Shown here: positions 33,535 through 52,889 of the stretch, in pieces
Layout of the letters: every line of letters starts with the position of its first letter
Position numbering within the stretch: the first letter of the stretch is position 1
Source of the DNA: Theocolax elegans
Taxonomy: Eukaryota; Arthropoda; Insecta; Hymenoptera; Cerocephalidae
DNA: 64,000 bases
Assembly (NCBI GenBank): GCA_026168455.1
Contig: CM047431.1
Coordinates: 60,656,910 to 60,720,909 of the forward strand
Reading direction: 5' to 3'
Position numbers and translations under genes: made by a program
Notes under the pieces: generated by a model
Seen by the model: the letters and a program-made list of their open reading frames with translations, nothing else
The model's database searches: none
Told to the model about the DNA's origin: nothing

Positions 33535-34765
33535 AGGTTGATGGCGCAGCGGTAACGTGCTCGATTTTGACGCGGAGGGTCCCACCCGAGTAGAAATGCT
33601 AGCCAGGCCGCCTGAATTAGAAAACAGGGCCTGAAAAGGCCGCCTGTTAAGGGCCGGGATACGAATGTAATGGAATTTAAGTCAGGGCCTAATTTTGTTA
33701 GTTCGGATGTGAGGTTATAGTAAAAGTCAATTTTGTTAGTTCGAATGTGAGGTTAGTAATAGTTTCAGGTTAGAATTTTATCAAGAATTTTTTATAAATA
33801 TAAAATGAATAAAAAAATTGATAATGCTCAGAAGCTTAATTTACTAAGAGTTCGAAGGTATCGATTGAAAAGGAAAATACAATATATAAATAGTGAAAGT
33901 TTAAAAAAACACTTTAATAATATAAAAGTTTATGCAGTATTATATTGCTTTAAATATGTGAAAAGATTTAATTTTGTATTGTATAAAAAAGTGCAAAGTT
34001 ATTAATATTATATTATATTAAGATTGTTGTAATTATTTGGAAATTATATTAAACCATATATTTTAATTATATTATCTATGTTTAATAAATATTAATGTCT
34101 TAAAATGCATTTTATTCTATTTACAAAACCTATACGCACACACACGCGCACACACACACACACCACACACACACGCATGTACGCACGCCTAATTAACCTT
34201 ATATTTATAACTTTATATTAGTATATTTTGTGGTTTTTAAGATTACAAAGCTGTTACACATATAAGATAACGTTTTTTTAACCTATTAACCTATACGGGC
34301 CATGCCCATGATCGACCCTTTACATGTGTTAGTTTTGAGATGTAAGACAACACATAAACTCGATTTCTATAGAAAAGTGAGAGAAAACAGTAAACCCAAA
34401 TCCCCGTCCTGTAAAGGTTAAAAGTGATTCGATGTTTTTAGACATTAATTTTATTGAAAAAAGAAGCTTTTTTGAACCAGAAAATCCCCGTCCTCTAAAG
34501 GTTAACAATTAAAAACAAATGTAAAATAACAAATACATTCAGATTTAGTTTTTACTACTAATTCAGTGCCTTAATATCACCTGAACATACCCACAAAATA
34601 GTATTACATAAAACAGGCCCTGATCTCCACCCCATTACATTTTTTAAAGGTCCTTTACAGGCACCTGTTCAGGGCCTTTTAATATTCGTCAGGTACCTGA
34701 ACAGGGCCTACTTTTTGCCTGGAAATCATTTCTGCTCGGGCAGGTTCGAATCCCGGTGTCGGATG
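33535..34765 (+). pseudogene. tRNA-like sequence split by a TIR element
   Basis: The left half (about 33540-33584) has box A TGGCGCAGCGGTAAC and runs to GGAGGGTCCCA. The right half (34741-34765) continues CAGGTTCGAATCCCGG, a perfect box B. Joined over the duplicated CA, the arms align as a tRNA-like molecule, but the anticodon stem pairs poorly, so the origin may be a SINE head or a tRNA pseudogene. Confidence 0.6.
33585..34740. mobile_element. TIR element CCCGAG (1156 bases) inside the tRNA-like sequence
   Basis: Ends CCCGAGTAGAAATGCTAGCC and, inward from the right, CCCGAGCAGAAATGATTTCC. The repeats continue imperfectly for about 110 bases (both contain CAGGGCCTG-type and ATGTAATGG motifs). 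Flanked by CA at 33583-33584 and 34741-34742. The first bases and the 2-bp duplication match the CCC-TIR family. A (CA)n run sits at about 34137-34172. The 66-codon frame at 33805-34005 is AT-rich and unlike any family I know. Confidence 0.75.
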
Positions 34766-35048
34766 ATCCAAAGTTTTTTTCATTAAAATAATTTATTATT
34801 CAATTTATATTTCAGTTTAAATGTATGTAAATAATAATATATCTAAATAATTCTATGTATAAAATAAAAAAAAAGATGGCACGGGAGCCGTCCGAAAAAT
34901 AAATTTTTCTTTCTTTCAGTCGCAATAAAAATTACTATACAGCTTTGTAAAATTTAGTGAACTCGTTCTAAAAATTAGTGAACTGCAAGTTTGTGTCGAT
35001 TTCAAGCAAGAATATCGTAATTTTTATATGAAAATTTTTCTCCGTGTA

Positions 35049-36630
35049 GTTTCATCATTCGCTGCTTTCAATGCTTTAATAACTTAAATACGGTTTCACC
35101 GATATTGCTGGATATGTAACCAGCACCTTCGCAAGGGTTGATAAAACTACCTTGAAAATGAAGCTAAATTGGTTAATAACTTTTTGAGATATATGTGGAA
35201 TAACACTTTTTTCGATGACAAAAATATAAGGCTCACCGGTATAACGGTCGTGCCTAAAACTATTTATATGTAGAAAATGAAAAGCTTATTTTTAAAAAAA
35301 TTATTCTTTTTTTATTATTATTTTAGCGACGTTCTTTTTATGTTCTCAAATCGGTGGTAATCAGCAACGTAGATCATACGATGTCTTTGTTAAGAAAGCA
35401 CTTGTTGAAAATACATTACCTAGTGGTGCATGTATCAATTGGCCTCCAGATTACGAACCCGACGCCCTAACCGACAAAGCTGCCGCAAGCCTCAAATAAA
35501 AACATTCTAGTCTTGAATTATACGATATAAAAATTTTTGTAAAAGCGACACACTTCAATATTTTGTGAAAAACGTGTTTTATAGTGGATTTCTAATTATT
35601 TTCATCGTTACTGTACACTTACCTTTAAAAAAAATATTCCAAGAATTTTTCTTCATTATAAGAAAATTGTGTAGAATCAAATTGAATTTGACATCAACTG
35701 GCATAGAAAATTTTAGATGGCATCCATAAATAATAGAATATATGAATTGACAGCAGCTTTTGTTCATAATAAGAAATTTCTGTTCAATTAGAATGAATTT
35801 TTTGCAACTTAATTAAAAAACTTTTGATCGTATCAATTAAAAATATAAAAGATTATCTTTTTTTTTGCTTTCTTTAGATTTTTTAAAAACTTTTTTTCAG
35901 AAAATATGGTTAGTTCCACATTAGATTACTTTATAAGCAAACAAAATTATATTTTAATATAATGCTAGCATACGAGTTTTTTCAACATATTTGATGAATT
36001 ATTTTCAGAAACATTTTTTACAAAAATATATAATGCTTATTAGTAACTTAGGCAATTACTGATATTTTGAGCTGAAAAACAATAGGGATCAAAACTACCA
36101 AAAAGACTATTCTTTCTGAAAATTTCAAGTGGATTTAATGCTTTTTTTTCCGTTTGACATAAAAACCCTAATTTTTTTCACATTTTTATTTTTTAAATCA
36201 AAACTAGTCTGATTTATTTCTAAAATATAAAATATTAAAAAAAATTTTTTTTTTAAATAACAAGAAAACTAATAGAGATAATTTGTTAATTCAAAATCGA
36301 GCGGATATATTTTTTATTCTCTATTAAGTACATTTGGTCCAGTGTTAAGAAAAATTAACTATATTATCAAAATATTTGAAAAATTAATTTTTCAAATTCG
36401 TAAATGATTTTTAAAATAAAAACTATTTGGAAGATAAATAACCAAAGTCTTTTCCGGAATTCGGAAAATGAAAAGCAACGACACACACAAGCTGAGCGAT
36501 ATTGATCGAGTAATTTTGAAAATACGACGGTATATAAGCACACACACTCACACATACATTATTACAACCTATTATATGCATTACAACATATTAATATTAA
36601 TCTACAAATAAAAATATTAATCTACAAAAT
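35049..36630. other. AT-rich non-coding sequence
   Basis: Apart from the SINE at 35308-35493 and a GGCTCACCGGTATAACGGTC repeat remnant at about 35231, no gene or repeat was recognised. Confidence 0.4.
35308..35493 (-). mobile_element. tRNA-derived SINE, decayed copy
   Basis: On the minus strand the head has lost its start and its box B (the segment around GGCCAATTGATAC is deleted relative to 13249-13455). The body keeps GATTACCACCGATTTGAG and the AAAAAGAACGTCGC-type tail. It is a third independent insertion of the family. Confidence 0.7.
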
Positions 36631-36633
36631 ACG

Positions 36634-37141
36634 ATGCTATAGCCTCCAGCAAAAGCCGCTCGATCTCTCGGTTTCGAATGGCGCTGTAGTCAGGTGTCGA
36701 TTTCTACGATAAACGTACTTAAAACATAAATTATAAATTTTACAGCTACATAGAGCTGTTGAAAGATACTTTCCCCCCTAGCTATAACTAAAATTAAGGT
36801 AATTGTAATATTACTCTTGGCAGTAAATGTTTATTTTTTTAAAGAAATGTGAAATACGTTGCGTGTAGCATTACGGCAGATATAGATTCATTGAATATGA
36901 GACGTATTTCACATTTCTTTAAAAAAATAAACATTTGCTTCCAAGAGTAATATTATAATTACCTTAAGTTTAGTCATAGCTAGGGGGGAAAGTATCTTTC
37001 AACAGCTCTATGTAGCTGTAAAATTTATAATTTATGTTTTAAGTACGTTTATCGTAGAAATCGACACCTGACTACAGCGCCATTCGAAACCGAGAGATCG
37101 AGCGGCTTTTGATGGAGGCTATAGCTCCGACATCCCCTTAA
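36634..37141. mobile_element. foldback element with TTAAGGGGATGTCGG right end
   Basis: Arms of about 222 bases (36634-36855 and 36903-37130) are near-perfect inverted repeats containing AGCCGCTCGATCTCTCGG and GTCAGGTGTCGATTTCTACG. The loop is about 45 bases. The right end reads TCCGACATCCCCTTAA, the same terminus as the MITE at 7785-8173, but the interior is different. The left end lacks the TTAAGGGG part. Confidence 0.75.
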
Positions 37142-37154
37142 CGAAATTTAATGA

Positions 37155-37546
37155 TTAAGGGGGTTCCATACTCAATTTTTGATGATTAATTAATAAAAAA
37201 GTAAAACAGTATGTGAAAAAATAAGAGAAGAGGCGCCTTCGTTTATTGACAATCTAACTGTGTGCTAAATTTTAGATTAAAATATTATTGCGTTTTCGAG
37301 AAAAGTCTTACCAAAAATATCAAATCTTTCTACCTCGTTGAGGTTAGGTTTACATTTTTGGTAAGACTTTTCGCAAAAACGCAATATAATTTTAATCTGA
37401 AATTCAGCACACAGTTAAATTATCAATAAACGAAGGCGCCTCTTCTCTTATTTTTTTACATACTGTTTTATTTACAAATTTATTACTAATAATCACGATT
37501 GCCGATAAGGTAGGGAGGATAAATATTGACTATGGCACCCCGTTAA
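37155..37546. mobile_element. TTAA-flanked MITE, native copy with asymmetric ends
   Basis: 392 bases between TTAA at 37155-37158 and 37543-37546. The left end is GGGGGTTCCATACTCAATTT; the right end reads inward CGGGGTGCCATAGTCAATAT. The inner stem and loop are shared with 9727-10091. It starts 13 bases after the foldback element. Confidence 0.85.
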
Positions 37547-38899
37547 CGCAAGAGTCAAATACTGTGAATAGTATTGTAGCAATATAATTGGAAATAGGAT
37601 CCTGTACTTGACATATGAGAAGATATACCTACATCGTAACAAATTTAGACAAATCGATCAAAAATTGGTCGAGTAATCGCACTAACAACTATTACATACA
37701 TTTTAGGTAGTGCCTTAAATGACTTTCAATAATAATTGATATATATCAATTTTTAAGGTATCGCATATTTTGCGATAATAAAATTATAAATGCAATAAAA
37801 GTTATAAAATTATCGGTCTTCTCGAGTAAAAATCTTATTATATAAACTAAAGATTGTATTCCTTGTCTACAATATTGTATCTGGATTTCCCTATAGAGTC
37901 ATTGTTTTTAAAATAAATATATTTATTTTAAAATTGTACCTGTAATTCAATTTGTACGAACACGTTGTGACATCTATGTATCCGAACGCTAACTCCGACC
38001 GTAGTATTGCATTCGCGCATGTTTCTTCAAAAAAAAATAATTACAGGAATCTACCGTTAAAGTGAAAAAATTACAATTAAATTATATGAAACTAAAAATA
38101 TCCGAGTACACGATAAATCGATAAAGAAAAAGTTTTCAGAAATTAATAACTAACGATGATAATAATTGTGTTTTTCACCCTTCATTGTTAATTTACAAAA
38201 TTAAAATAATTATTTTTCAATTTCTTGAGGGGCCATGTTGGTTTTTTAGTTAGATAAGGAAAAAAAAAGTTTTGTTTAGCCTGAAGAGGTTGGCGAATTT
38301 GTAAACAAAACGTTGCATGTATATAACGAAAATGTTTATGTCATTTTAAATTAAAAAAACTTAGAAATTGAAAAATAGTCCTTTTAATTTTATAAATTAA
38401 TAATTAATATTATTTTTTTTCACAAAAATTTCGAATTGTTTTTTTTTACAACATTTAAGTATGTCTTATTATTGTTGAAAATTTCTGTACTTCGAAAATA
38501 TTGACTATAATCTTGTTATTTAAACTAATTAATAGTGTTCTATCAATCAATTTGTATATCAGGTAAAAAAAATCGATCGTCTGTAATCGTTTAGAGATTA
38601 AAACAACGTAACGAAGAAAAAATTCTGAAAGAATATTAAATAAGAAGAAAGTACTTAACGTTTGAAACGCAGTGAACACGTTGTTAACTCAAATGCAAAC
38701 ATGAGTAAGTACAAATTTTTCAGTACGAAAGAAAAAGATACCAGTATTTTAAGTGGTAAATATAAGAAAGGCAAAGAGAAACGCGGTAAAAATAAAAGAA
38801 TGTGTTGGATAAAACATTTAAATTTGTAAATGTAGGTGTACTCGGTTGGTAAGTTAGGTGTCCGATGCAATTTACGAACGAAAATCCTATTCGCGTTCG

Positions 38900-38900
<1 letters not shown>
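37547..38900. other. AT-rich intergenic sequence upstream of FoxK
   Basis: No convincing gene. Minus-strand frames at 38455-38870 are low-complexity and lack family features. A degraded repeat related to about 4150-4440 may lie at about 37560-37790. Confidence 0.4.
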
Positions 38901-45420
<6,520 letters not shown>

Positions 45421-46115
45421 GCCATCAAACGCAACCCCCCGTAGCGCAAAAGGCTAGCAGACGCAACAAGGAAACCTTAACTTTTTTTTGTATGTAGGAA
45501 ATAACAAATGCTGTTTTATTCGCAATCACCCGACCCACCCGCCCAACAACAAAAAAATTACGCCAAAATGTTTCTCGTTTACATATACGGTCCCTGCATA
45601 CTTTTCGCGCTCGATACACTCGCTGCTTCCGGATTGGGAAAAACGTACGCTCGTGCTTTCCAGTCCGTTTGATCGCGATATTTTGGGAGGGAGGATCCAT
45701 TAGTAGGAGACGAGACAATGTAAGAGGAACAAACATTTGTATTTATTTGAGTATGGGAGAAAGAGTCAGTGAGAAAGAGAGAGAGATAGATAGCTTTTCC
45801 ATCGTTTCACAAGCGTTCATTTTTTACTTGACTTTTGCTGCTGTTTAACCGAGACAAATGCATTCTGAAAAACATTTTTTGTACACAGAATTGGCCTATT
45901 CATTTATTTTATCGGCGGCGTTTTATTTTCTTTTTCACGTAATGTCTATATGTATACATGTATATATATGAAAATATTTGTGTATATATACATATACATA
46001 CATATGTATACTCAGTGCTGTTCCGTTTTAATGTACGGTTTTAGTTTTTTTTTTTTCGATAAATTCACGAGGAATGTTACCGGCCAATACTCTCATAATG
46101 TGCCTGTCTAAACGC

Positions 46116-46170
<55 letters not shown>

Positions 46171-49100
46171 TAAAAAGCATAGGATTATCGTATATACATA
46201 TATGTTATATGTATATATATACATATATATACTTTATAAAATAAAAGAGAAAAAAATAATAAGCGCTGGCGAAAAAAAGAAAAAGGAAACGAGACATTAA
46301 AGGGCTTTTTGCGATTTTTTCCGCATTATTTCAGCACGAACAAACTCGACGAGAGATGTGTAATTTTTAGCAATAAAACAAACAAACAAACATAGTATAT
46401 ATGTATGTATGTATATATATATATATATTGTGAAGGATCTTAATTGTTAAAGTAGTCGCAATAAATTCCGATGCTTATGTTTCCTCAGCCATTTTATTTT
46501 CGCTTCGGGAGAGTGAGTGTGAGCATGACGAAATACATATAGGATACGAGATACTAATACGTGATATCGAGTTTGTTGTTCGGTACGTCAGTCAGGATCA
46601 TCCCCGAGCTTATGTTTTTAGCACCAAAGTTCCCCCCGATCCTGTTGGTCAAAAAATTGCAAAAAGAAAAAAAATAATAATAAAAAAAATATGAAAAAGT
46701 AATTGAGATAAATGTACTATACGCATTATAGTTCTAAAAGTGTACACATTTAGCATTACACGTATTCGTATATAAATATTATATATATAAATATTAAAAG
46801 ATAATACGTTGACAAATGGAGAGGCACAATTGTCTCGCGTCCTTTTTTCTTTTTCTAAACGACGGCTTCCGGTGAAGTTCGTAAAGATTTCGTAAAGGGT
46901 GAAGATATTCGTAGGGGGTAAATGAAAAAAAAAATAATTATAATAATAATAATCCGTGACCTCTTAAGAATTTTACCCGAGTCCTCGAATCGTGCATGTC
47001 GGTTAACCAAAGTAGCTTTACTTGAAGGGTACGTAAAGAAAAGTGAAAATTATTATTAACTTTATTTTTTTGTTTATATTTTAATGCATTTGAAATATAT
47101 TTGTGTTTGGAAAACGGTGAAAAAGAAAAAGATATGTTTAAATAAAGAGGAAGAAAATTGTTTTCTTCGTTTGAAATCTGCAGGTACGGCCTTTGTCTTC
47201 TTGTTTTGTTTTTTTTTTTAAGTCTGGAAAGTGATACTTTACTAACCAATGTGGAACTTTAGCGTTTAACTTCTTCACGATATCCTGAATGACGTGATAC
47301 CTCATTGAATTCGACGAGGCAAATATGCGTGTGTTTTGTGTGAGTGAGGACAGAGAAATAAAAAAAATAACAGATGAATTATATAATTGCCAAGCGATCT
47401 CTATTTTTATCAATAATGAAGAGAAGACGCTTGTAAAGCGAGCAAAAAAATAAAGTAAGAGATGGATTGACGATGACGACCGATCGTAGGATCGGCCAAT
47501 TTCTTTGCGTTAGAAAATACCTAATTATATAAGAAGAAGAGGAAGTAAAAAAAAAAGAAAGACCGATTGTCAAATAATTAACTTAGTCTACAACGAAATG
47601 AAATCTCGTGTTATATTTATGTTTATTACACTTTTTCTTCGTGTTGTGTAAATAATCGATCAGAATCTTTTTATGGAAAGAAAAATTTTTTTCACAAGTA
47701 GAAAGTTTGTTAACCCAGTTGGAAGTAAAAAAAAGAGAGAAGAAGAATAAGAGTTGCGTACTGTTTTCATTATTTACGACTCATTTCGGAGCTTGAATTT
47801 TAAAGTAATGTTTAATCGTAAGGGAAAAAAGGGGGGGTAGGGGAGGAAAGAAAAATTGTATGAGAGTCGTCAAGAACGACCTACGAACCAAGTAACAAAA
47901 TTCTGTTTTGTACAAGTACGTATCAATGTACTTGACCAATTGTGATTGACGTCTTTGCGATATATATATATAGACGCGAGAGGACGATAATAATTGTGAG
48001 CATACAATAAACGCGGATACAAAATCGGTAGGTCGAAATGCGGTTGTTGACTTTTTACGGAGAGCTTTTGTTTTAGCACGAAAAAAAAAAAGAAAAAAAA
48101 GAAAAATGATAATGAAATAATGAATATATATCAATCAAAACAAGTTCTCCCGATCAAATGAAACAAGAGGATTAAAAGAAAAAGAGGCAAATGATCGTTT
48201 TTCTTCTTTGAGCGAGGACGGGAATCCCCGTTATTTTGTAGTAAAAACTAAATAGATAAAAGTAACATGCTCTTTGAAAGAGACGAATGTAGAACGATAT
48301 AATCAACATTGAGAGCACAAAATATGATTGAGAGAAAGAGAGAGAGAGAGAGAAAGAAATAGAGTAAGAGAGTAAGAGTGCGAGACGAAGCTGAAAAAAT
48401 AATTTTTATGGGGCTTTTGAATGGAAATTTTGCAAGACTACACAAAAACACACACCCACCCACACGTACGTATGTATATATGTATATTTAGATTCTTGAT
48501 AATTGATAATCCTCGTACGTCTCTGTTTGACATCACTCCTCTGTGTTTCTTCATTTTCTCCCCCAGTACCTATAGAAAAACAACACGTCACTTACTTGTC
48601 GCTAATAAAATTTATTAAACGTTCTCATGTGTTGTTTTCTTTGTAGTGTAACCAGATATAGATTTTTCCTTATTGTTTTTCTCTCTTTTTTTCTGTTTTT
48701 CTTCAGTTTGACTATCGATCCGCATCCTCGACTTTTTTTTTTATTGTCGTCTTCTTTCCTCTTTATTTTGTATCGAACGAAATTGTTCAACACGTCGATT
48801 GTGTAAGTGCGATATTTTATTTGTTTCGAACGTGCGTGCGGGTAAAAAAAAACTGCGAGATTACTTAACACTGACGACTTGTGCGCCGTGATCGACTTAT
48901 ATCCCAAGGATTTCTTTAAGTTTTATAATAAGTTTTAAAAAGAACACTATACACTCGAAAAAAGAAATTGGTGAAATTAATAAGATATCTTATCGAATAG
49001 TCCGAATAAAAAACATTGTTTAAAAATATACTTTGTCCTTTTAAGCACAATTTTCATCGTTGCCAATTGATATTTCTCAATTTCAAACTAACGTTCCTTC

Positions 49101-49384
49101 GCAACTATTCATTAGTATATTTTATTGAATTCGTTAAATATTCTTTTCGACGTACACATTTTTTTTTTATTTAGTAGTCTATCAACGTTAATTATATATA
49201 AAATAAAAAATTTGCGTACAAACTAGGTATTTATAATTGAAATAAAAGAAAATAAAAAGAAACAACCATTAAAATTTTATGTGAAAAGAATAAACGAACA
49301 TTTCTAAATTAACACACCACTGTATTTTGTAAATTATGATTTCACATGCAAAGATCCCCTCTGTAATTATTTTGACAATAATAC
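45421..49384 (+). other. probable long FoxK 3' UTR and following non-coding sequence
   Basis: No further coding exon. The + strand is purine-rich with many A- and U-rich elements, (GA)n at about 46112-46165 and 48335-48355, and AATAAA-type signals at 46372 and 46461 among others. Minus-strand frames (46938-48907) reflect the purine bias. The true poly-A site cannot be chosen by eye. Free of recognised transposons. Confidence 0.5.
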
Positions 49385-49386
49385 TC

Positions 49387-49462
<76 letters not shown>
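49387..49462. repeat. (TA)n microsatellite
   Basis: About 76 bases of uninterrupted TA, followed by CGTGTATACC. Confidence 0.95.
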
Positions 49463-49464
<2 letters not shown>

Positions 49465-49549
49465 GTGTATACCTCGATTTATCGATTTAAACTAGATTTT
49501 CTTTGGAACAAAATGTAACTATCCGTGCATACAATGAGAAAGTTAGTTA

Positions 49550-49870
49550 AATAGCGTAACAACAAGTTGAATAACAATTGGGTAAAGGGAAACGTATTGA
49601 AATTATTGGACGGAACGGCATATAACAATAGCAAAGGTAACGTAACGAGAGCGTGGGTGGTCGGTGGTCCGCATTTGAAGGTATACTTATCGAAGTTATC
49701 AATTGTAATAACGCGATCGGTAGCATTGTCCGGTATCGAGTATGGACCCGTAGCCAATAACCCTTGGGAAAGCGTTTCCCTGTTAAAATTTAAGCTCCGG
49801 TGTCCGCAAGCTTTCGACCCCATAACTCTCTGCGGTTGACCTGACACTCGGACTTGGTTACGTTCTATAC
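49550..49870. other. GC-richer island with open frames on both strands
   Basis: Stands out from its AT-rich surroundings. The plus frame 49567-49839 (90 codons) and the minus frame 49479-49847 (122 codons) overlap, and neither matches a family I recognise. It could be an exon, a non-coding RNA or an old repeat. Confidence 0.35.
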
Positions 49871-50861
49871 CCGCAAATAAATCCTAATAATTGATCCACC
49901 TCGTAAATGTTTTACTCTTTTTATATCTGTGTCTTTGTTACTATATCGCGTGTACTTTTCATTTTTTACATTGCTTTCTATATTTCTCATTTTTCTTCTA
50001 TCGTCACGGATCGTTTCTTTTGCGTTCTCGTTTGGTATCTATACTTTTTTATGTAAAAACATTTGGACAATTTTTTGAATTTAATAGATCAAGTAAATAA
50101 TTCACATACTGCGGTGATCGAAATATTAAATTTATTTTCTACTTTTTTAGAGGTATCATCGGAAATTCAGTATGATACAATAACACAATTATTCAGAGAA
50201 TAAGTAATATACGTTTCAAAGTAACCATAGTTTAAAGTAATGCAATTATGAGCTTTCAAAATTTGACAAATTACTTACTAAAAAATATACAAAAAAAAAT
50301 ATAATTTGGTGTACAATTCATTTAAGGAGGTAAAACCGTACTATTTTTACATAAATTAGTCGTTTATATAATGGGGGTACCAAAGTAAACTTTAATTTTT
50401 ACTGACTTACTAACCGAGCTAAACAAAAAATTCAATTGCAATTAATAAAATATGAAAAGTAGTAGACGCGCCTTTGTTTCAATTTGATCAAGTTTCCAAT
50501 TCGATCCCTTACCAAAAAGTGTTCTTACGTTCGCTTCTTATTTTTCGTAAGGGGTTGAATCGAAAACCTGATTTAATTTTAGTCTCAAAGTTTGCAGAGA
50601 GGTATAAGTAGTTTGTAAACAAAGATGCGACTTCTTGTATTTTATATGAATTATTCAATTGAATTATTAGTTTCGCTCAGTTGATAAGAGAGAATAAACA
50701 TTGACTTTAGAGTTTGGCAACAATGAAAACATTGCCCTTTCTTACTATAATATTTTATATATAATACTTTGTTGTTATATGATTCCACATTCTTTTAATA
50801 TTTAATTGCAAACAATGTCATTATTTGAATTTTGTCAGTCTGGCCTCCCATTGCTAATAGC
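49871..50861. other. AT-rich intergenic sequence
   Basis: No gene, RNA or repeat family recognised. Confidence 0.4.
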
Positions 50862-51220
50862 TGATGTCGGACTCGAAAATTGTAATTTTTAACATTTCTT
50901 TATAAACAAACGAATGAATTTAAAATCCTGTCCATCAGGCCTTTAGGAAAGTTTTCAACAATAAGCTCAAATTTTTTCAGATTTTTAAATCTGTTCGGGT
51001 TGACAATTTATGCTTTTTTTGACTAATAATTACCGACCAAAAATTGTTTATCAATTATTATAAAAAATATTATTTTTTCTTAAAAAATTGATCCTTTAGG
51101 CCGTTCTTTCTGTTTTAAGCTATCCTTATGAATTTTTTCAGATTTTTAATCAAATATTTTAGATATAATTGGTGAGTTGAATGGTGTAGATCCCTGCAAT
51201 TTGGGTCTGACATCCCCTTA
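50862..51220. mobile_element. TTAAGGGGATGTCGG-type MITE, diverged copy
   Basis: Starts CTGATGTCGGACTCGAAAAT and ends TTTGGGTCTGACATCCCCTTA, aligning along its length with 7785-8173 (shared TTGTTTATCAATTA and ACTAATAATTACCG segments). Substitutions and a shortened interior mark it as older. The TTAA is lost on the left and degraded to TTAT on the right. Confidence 0.7.
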
Positions 51221-52889
51221 TGGAGTTAATTTTAATAGTAATATATTAATTTTGCTAATCTCAAAATGATGAGTTTTCATAATTGTTATATAAATATATA
51301 AGCTTTTAAAAAAAACAGCATTTTATGATATTTTGATTTAAAACTTCAAACTTTAAAAAGTGTGTGTCACAAGCCTTTTATTTCGTGTTCAAATTTTGTT
51401 TCACATATTTGTACTATAAATGAAGTAAAGTGAGGTCCGGCAAGTGTGCCTCAAAAAAATTTTTTTTCGATTTTAGGAACGCGATTTGGAAGAATTTTCG
51501 TGGATTTCCTCTTATACGTTTGAAACATAAATGCGCTATTCAAAATTGATTGAATAGTTAATTTGAAAATGTATATATACAGATTGCGCGATAGTATCGG
51601 CATACAGACAAAACATGCAAATTGACTCCATTAACCATTCAAATTTTGTTATAAACTATTTACTTTTTAAGCGAATTAATTTACCGCCGATCAATTTCTA
51701 TTTTTAAATTGGAATAAGTCGCGGATAACCCGAATTACTATTTGCAGGTAACACAAAATCTAATATTGAAATTATTAATTTAAGGTCTTAGATAATTCAG
51801 GTACATCGCTGACCTGGCGGACGAAATTAAAAGATATCTGTTTCTTTCATAAATAATTTCAGGGTTTACTCAATTGTTATCGACCAAGTGGATTGAGACG
51901 TTATATAGTATGGTAAATCTGGGACATTTTGATAATAAGATAAATAAGAGCATTACAGAAGAATTATTCGGAAAAAGTCAACCTATTGTTAATTAAAAAA
52001 TAATTAATTATTCCAATTTTTTTAGTTTCACGTCTCCTCAACTGTTAATTAATGTGGATTGAAATTTGGGAGGATTGAATATTCATTAACATACGGAGAA
52101 AAGTATATTTACAAAAATTACAGTGACGGTACCTGATGTAAAATCAAAAGAAATAAACAGTTGGGCAATTTTTATACAGAATATACCTAGAAAAATTACA
52201 ATACTGCATAGTAATTTTTGTATACTATAATATTTATGGGGAACAATAAGAATTTTTGCCATACTGTCCTTACAATTTTTACAGAGATATCCCTGTAAAT
52301 AATACCAACACTGCAGAATGAGCTAGAGGTCACGATGACCACTTGTCTAACCGCCGCGTATTCCGTAGTTTGTAAATATTAATTTTATATCTTTTAATGT
52401 TTTTAATGTTGTTCGTGCCCGCGCGTGTGTGTATTGGAGTAATGCAACCTTAACCTACAAAATCTTCAAATTTCATTATTTTGTTAAGTATAGAATATTC
52501 TGACAATATACAGTAAACTTATATTGTTACAGTATTTCTAAACTTATACAAAGTGTATTTAATAAACATATCCATATTTACTTTTTTATTTTTATCTGAT
52601 ATTTTGAGGAGCGCGGTGCGCTTCCACCACTCCGCCACCGCGTCGGTAATAAAGTGGTTAATAATTATTTCTAAAATAATTAATCATCTATTTTTGATGT
52701 TAGGTTGGTGCCCTGAAAAATGAATTACTACCCGAATTATAAGGATACACAATTAATAAATACCGGAATATATTATAAAACGAAGGTGAGTTAATTTATA
52801 TAACTTATATTTGCGTATAGAATAACGTTTCGATTTTATTTTTAAGATAAACCCATATATATTTGTATATATAAAATTATTTATTTATT
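51221..52889. other. AT-rich intergenic sequence downstream of the GMC gene
   Basis: No gene recognised. A CGGAGAAAAGTATATTTAC segment at about 52095 resembles the CACGGAG terminus of the element at 32947 and may be a remnant. The GMC poly-A signal lies at about 52875-52885 on the minus strand. Confidence 0.4.

Larger units (their letters stand above)
32947..35048. mobile_element. TA-flanked CACGGAG TIR element (outer, ~2.1 kb) holding nested insertions
   Basis: Left end TA then CACGGAGAAAAGAGTTC followed by AAAAATTACGATATTTTTAC. Right end, inward from about 35048, CACGGAGAAAAATTTTC then AAAAATTACGATATTC. TA lies outside both. TA target and ~40-base TIRs suggest a non-autonomous Tc1/mariner-type element. 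Inside are a tRNA-like sequence and, within that, another TIR element (33585-34740). The interior is otherwise non-coding. Confidence 0.65.

Noticed and set aside
46938..48907. Minus-strand frames rich in Lys, Phe and Ser
   Set aside because: The region is purine-rich on the plus strand and low in complexity; it fits the FoxK 3' UTR better than a gene.
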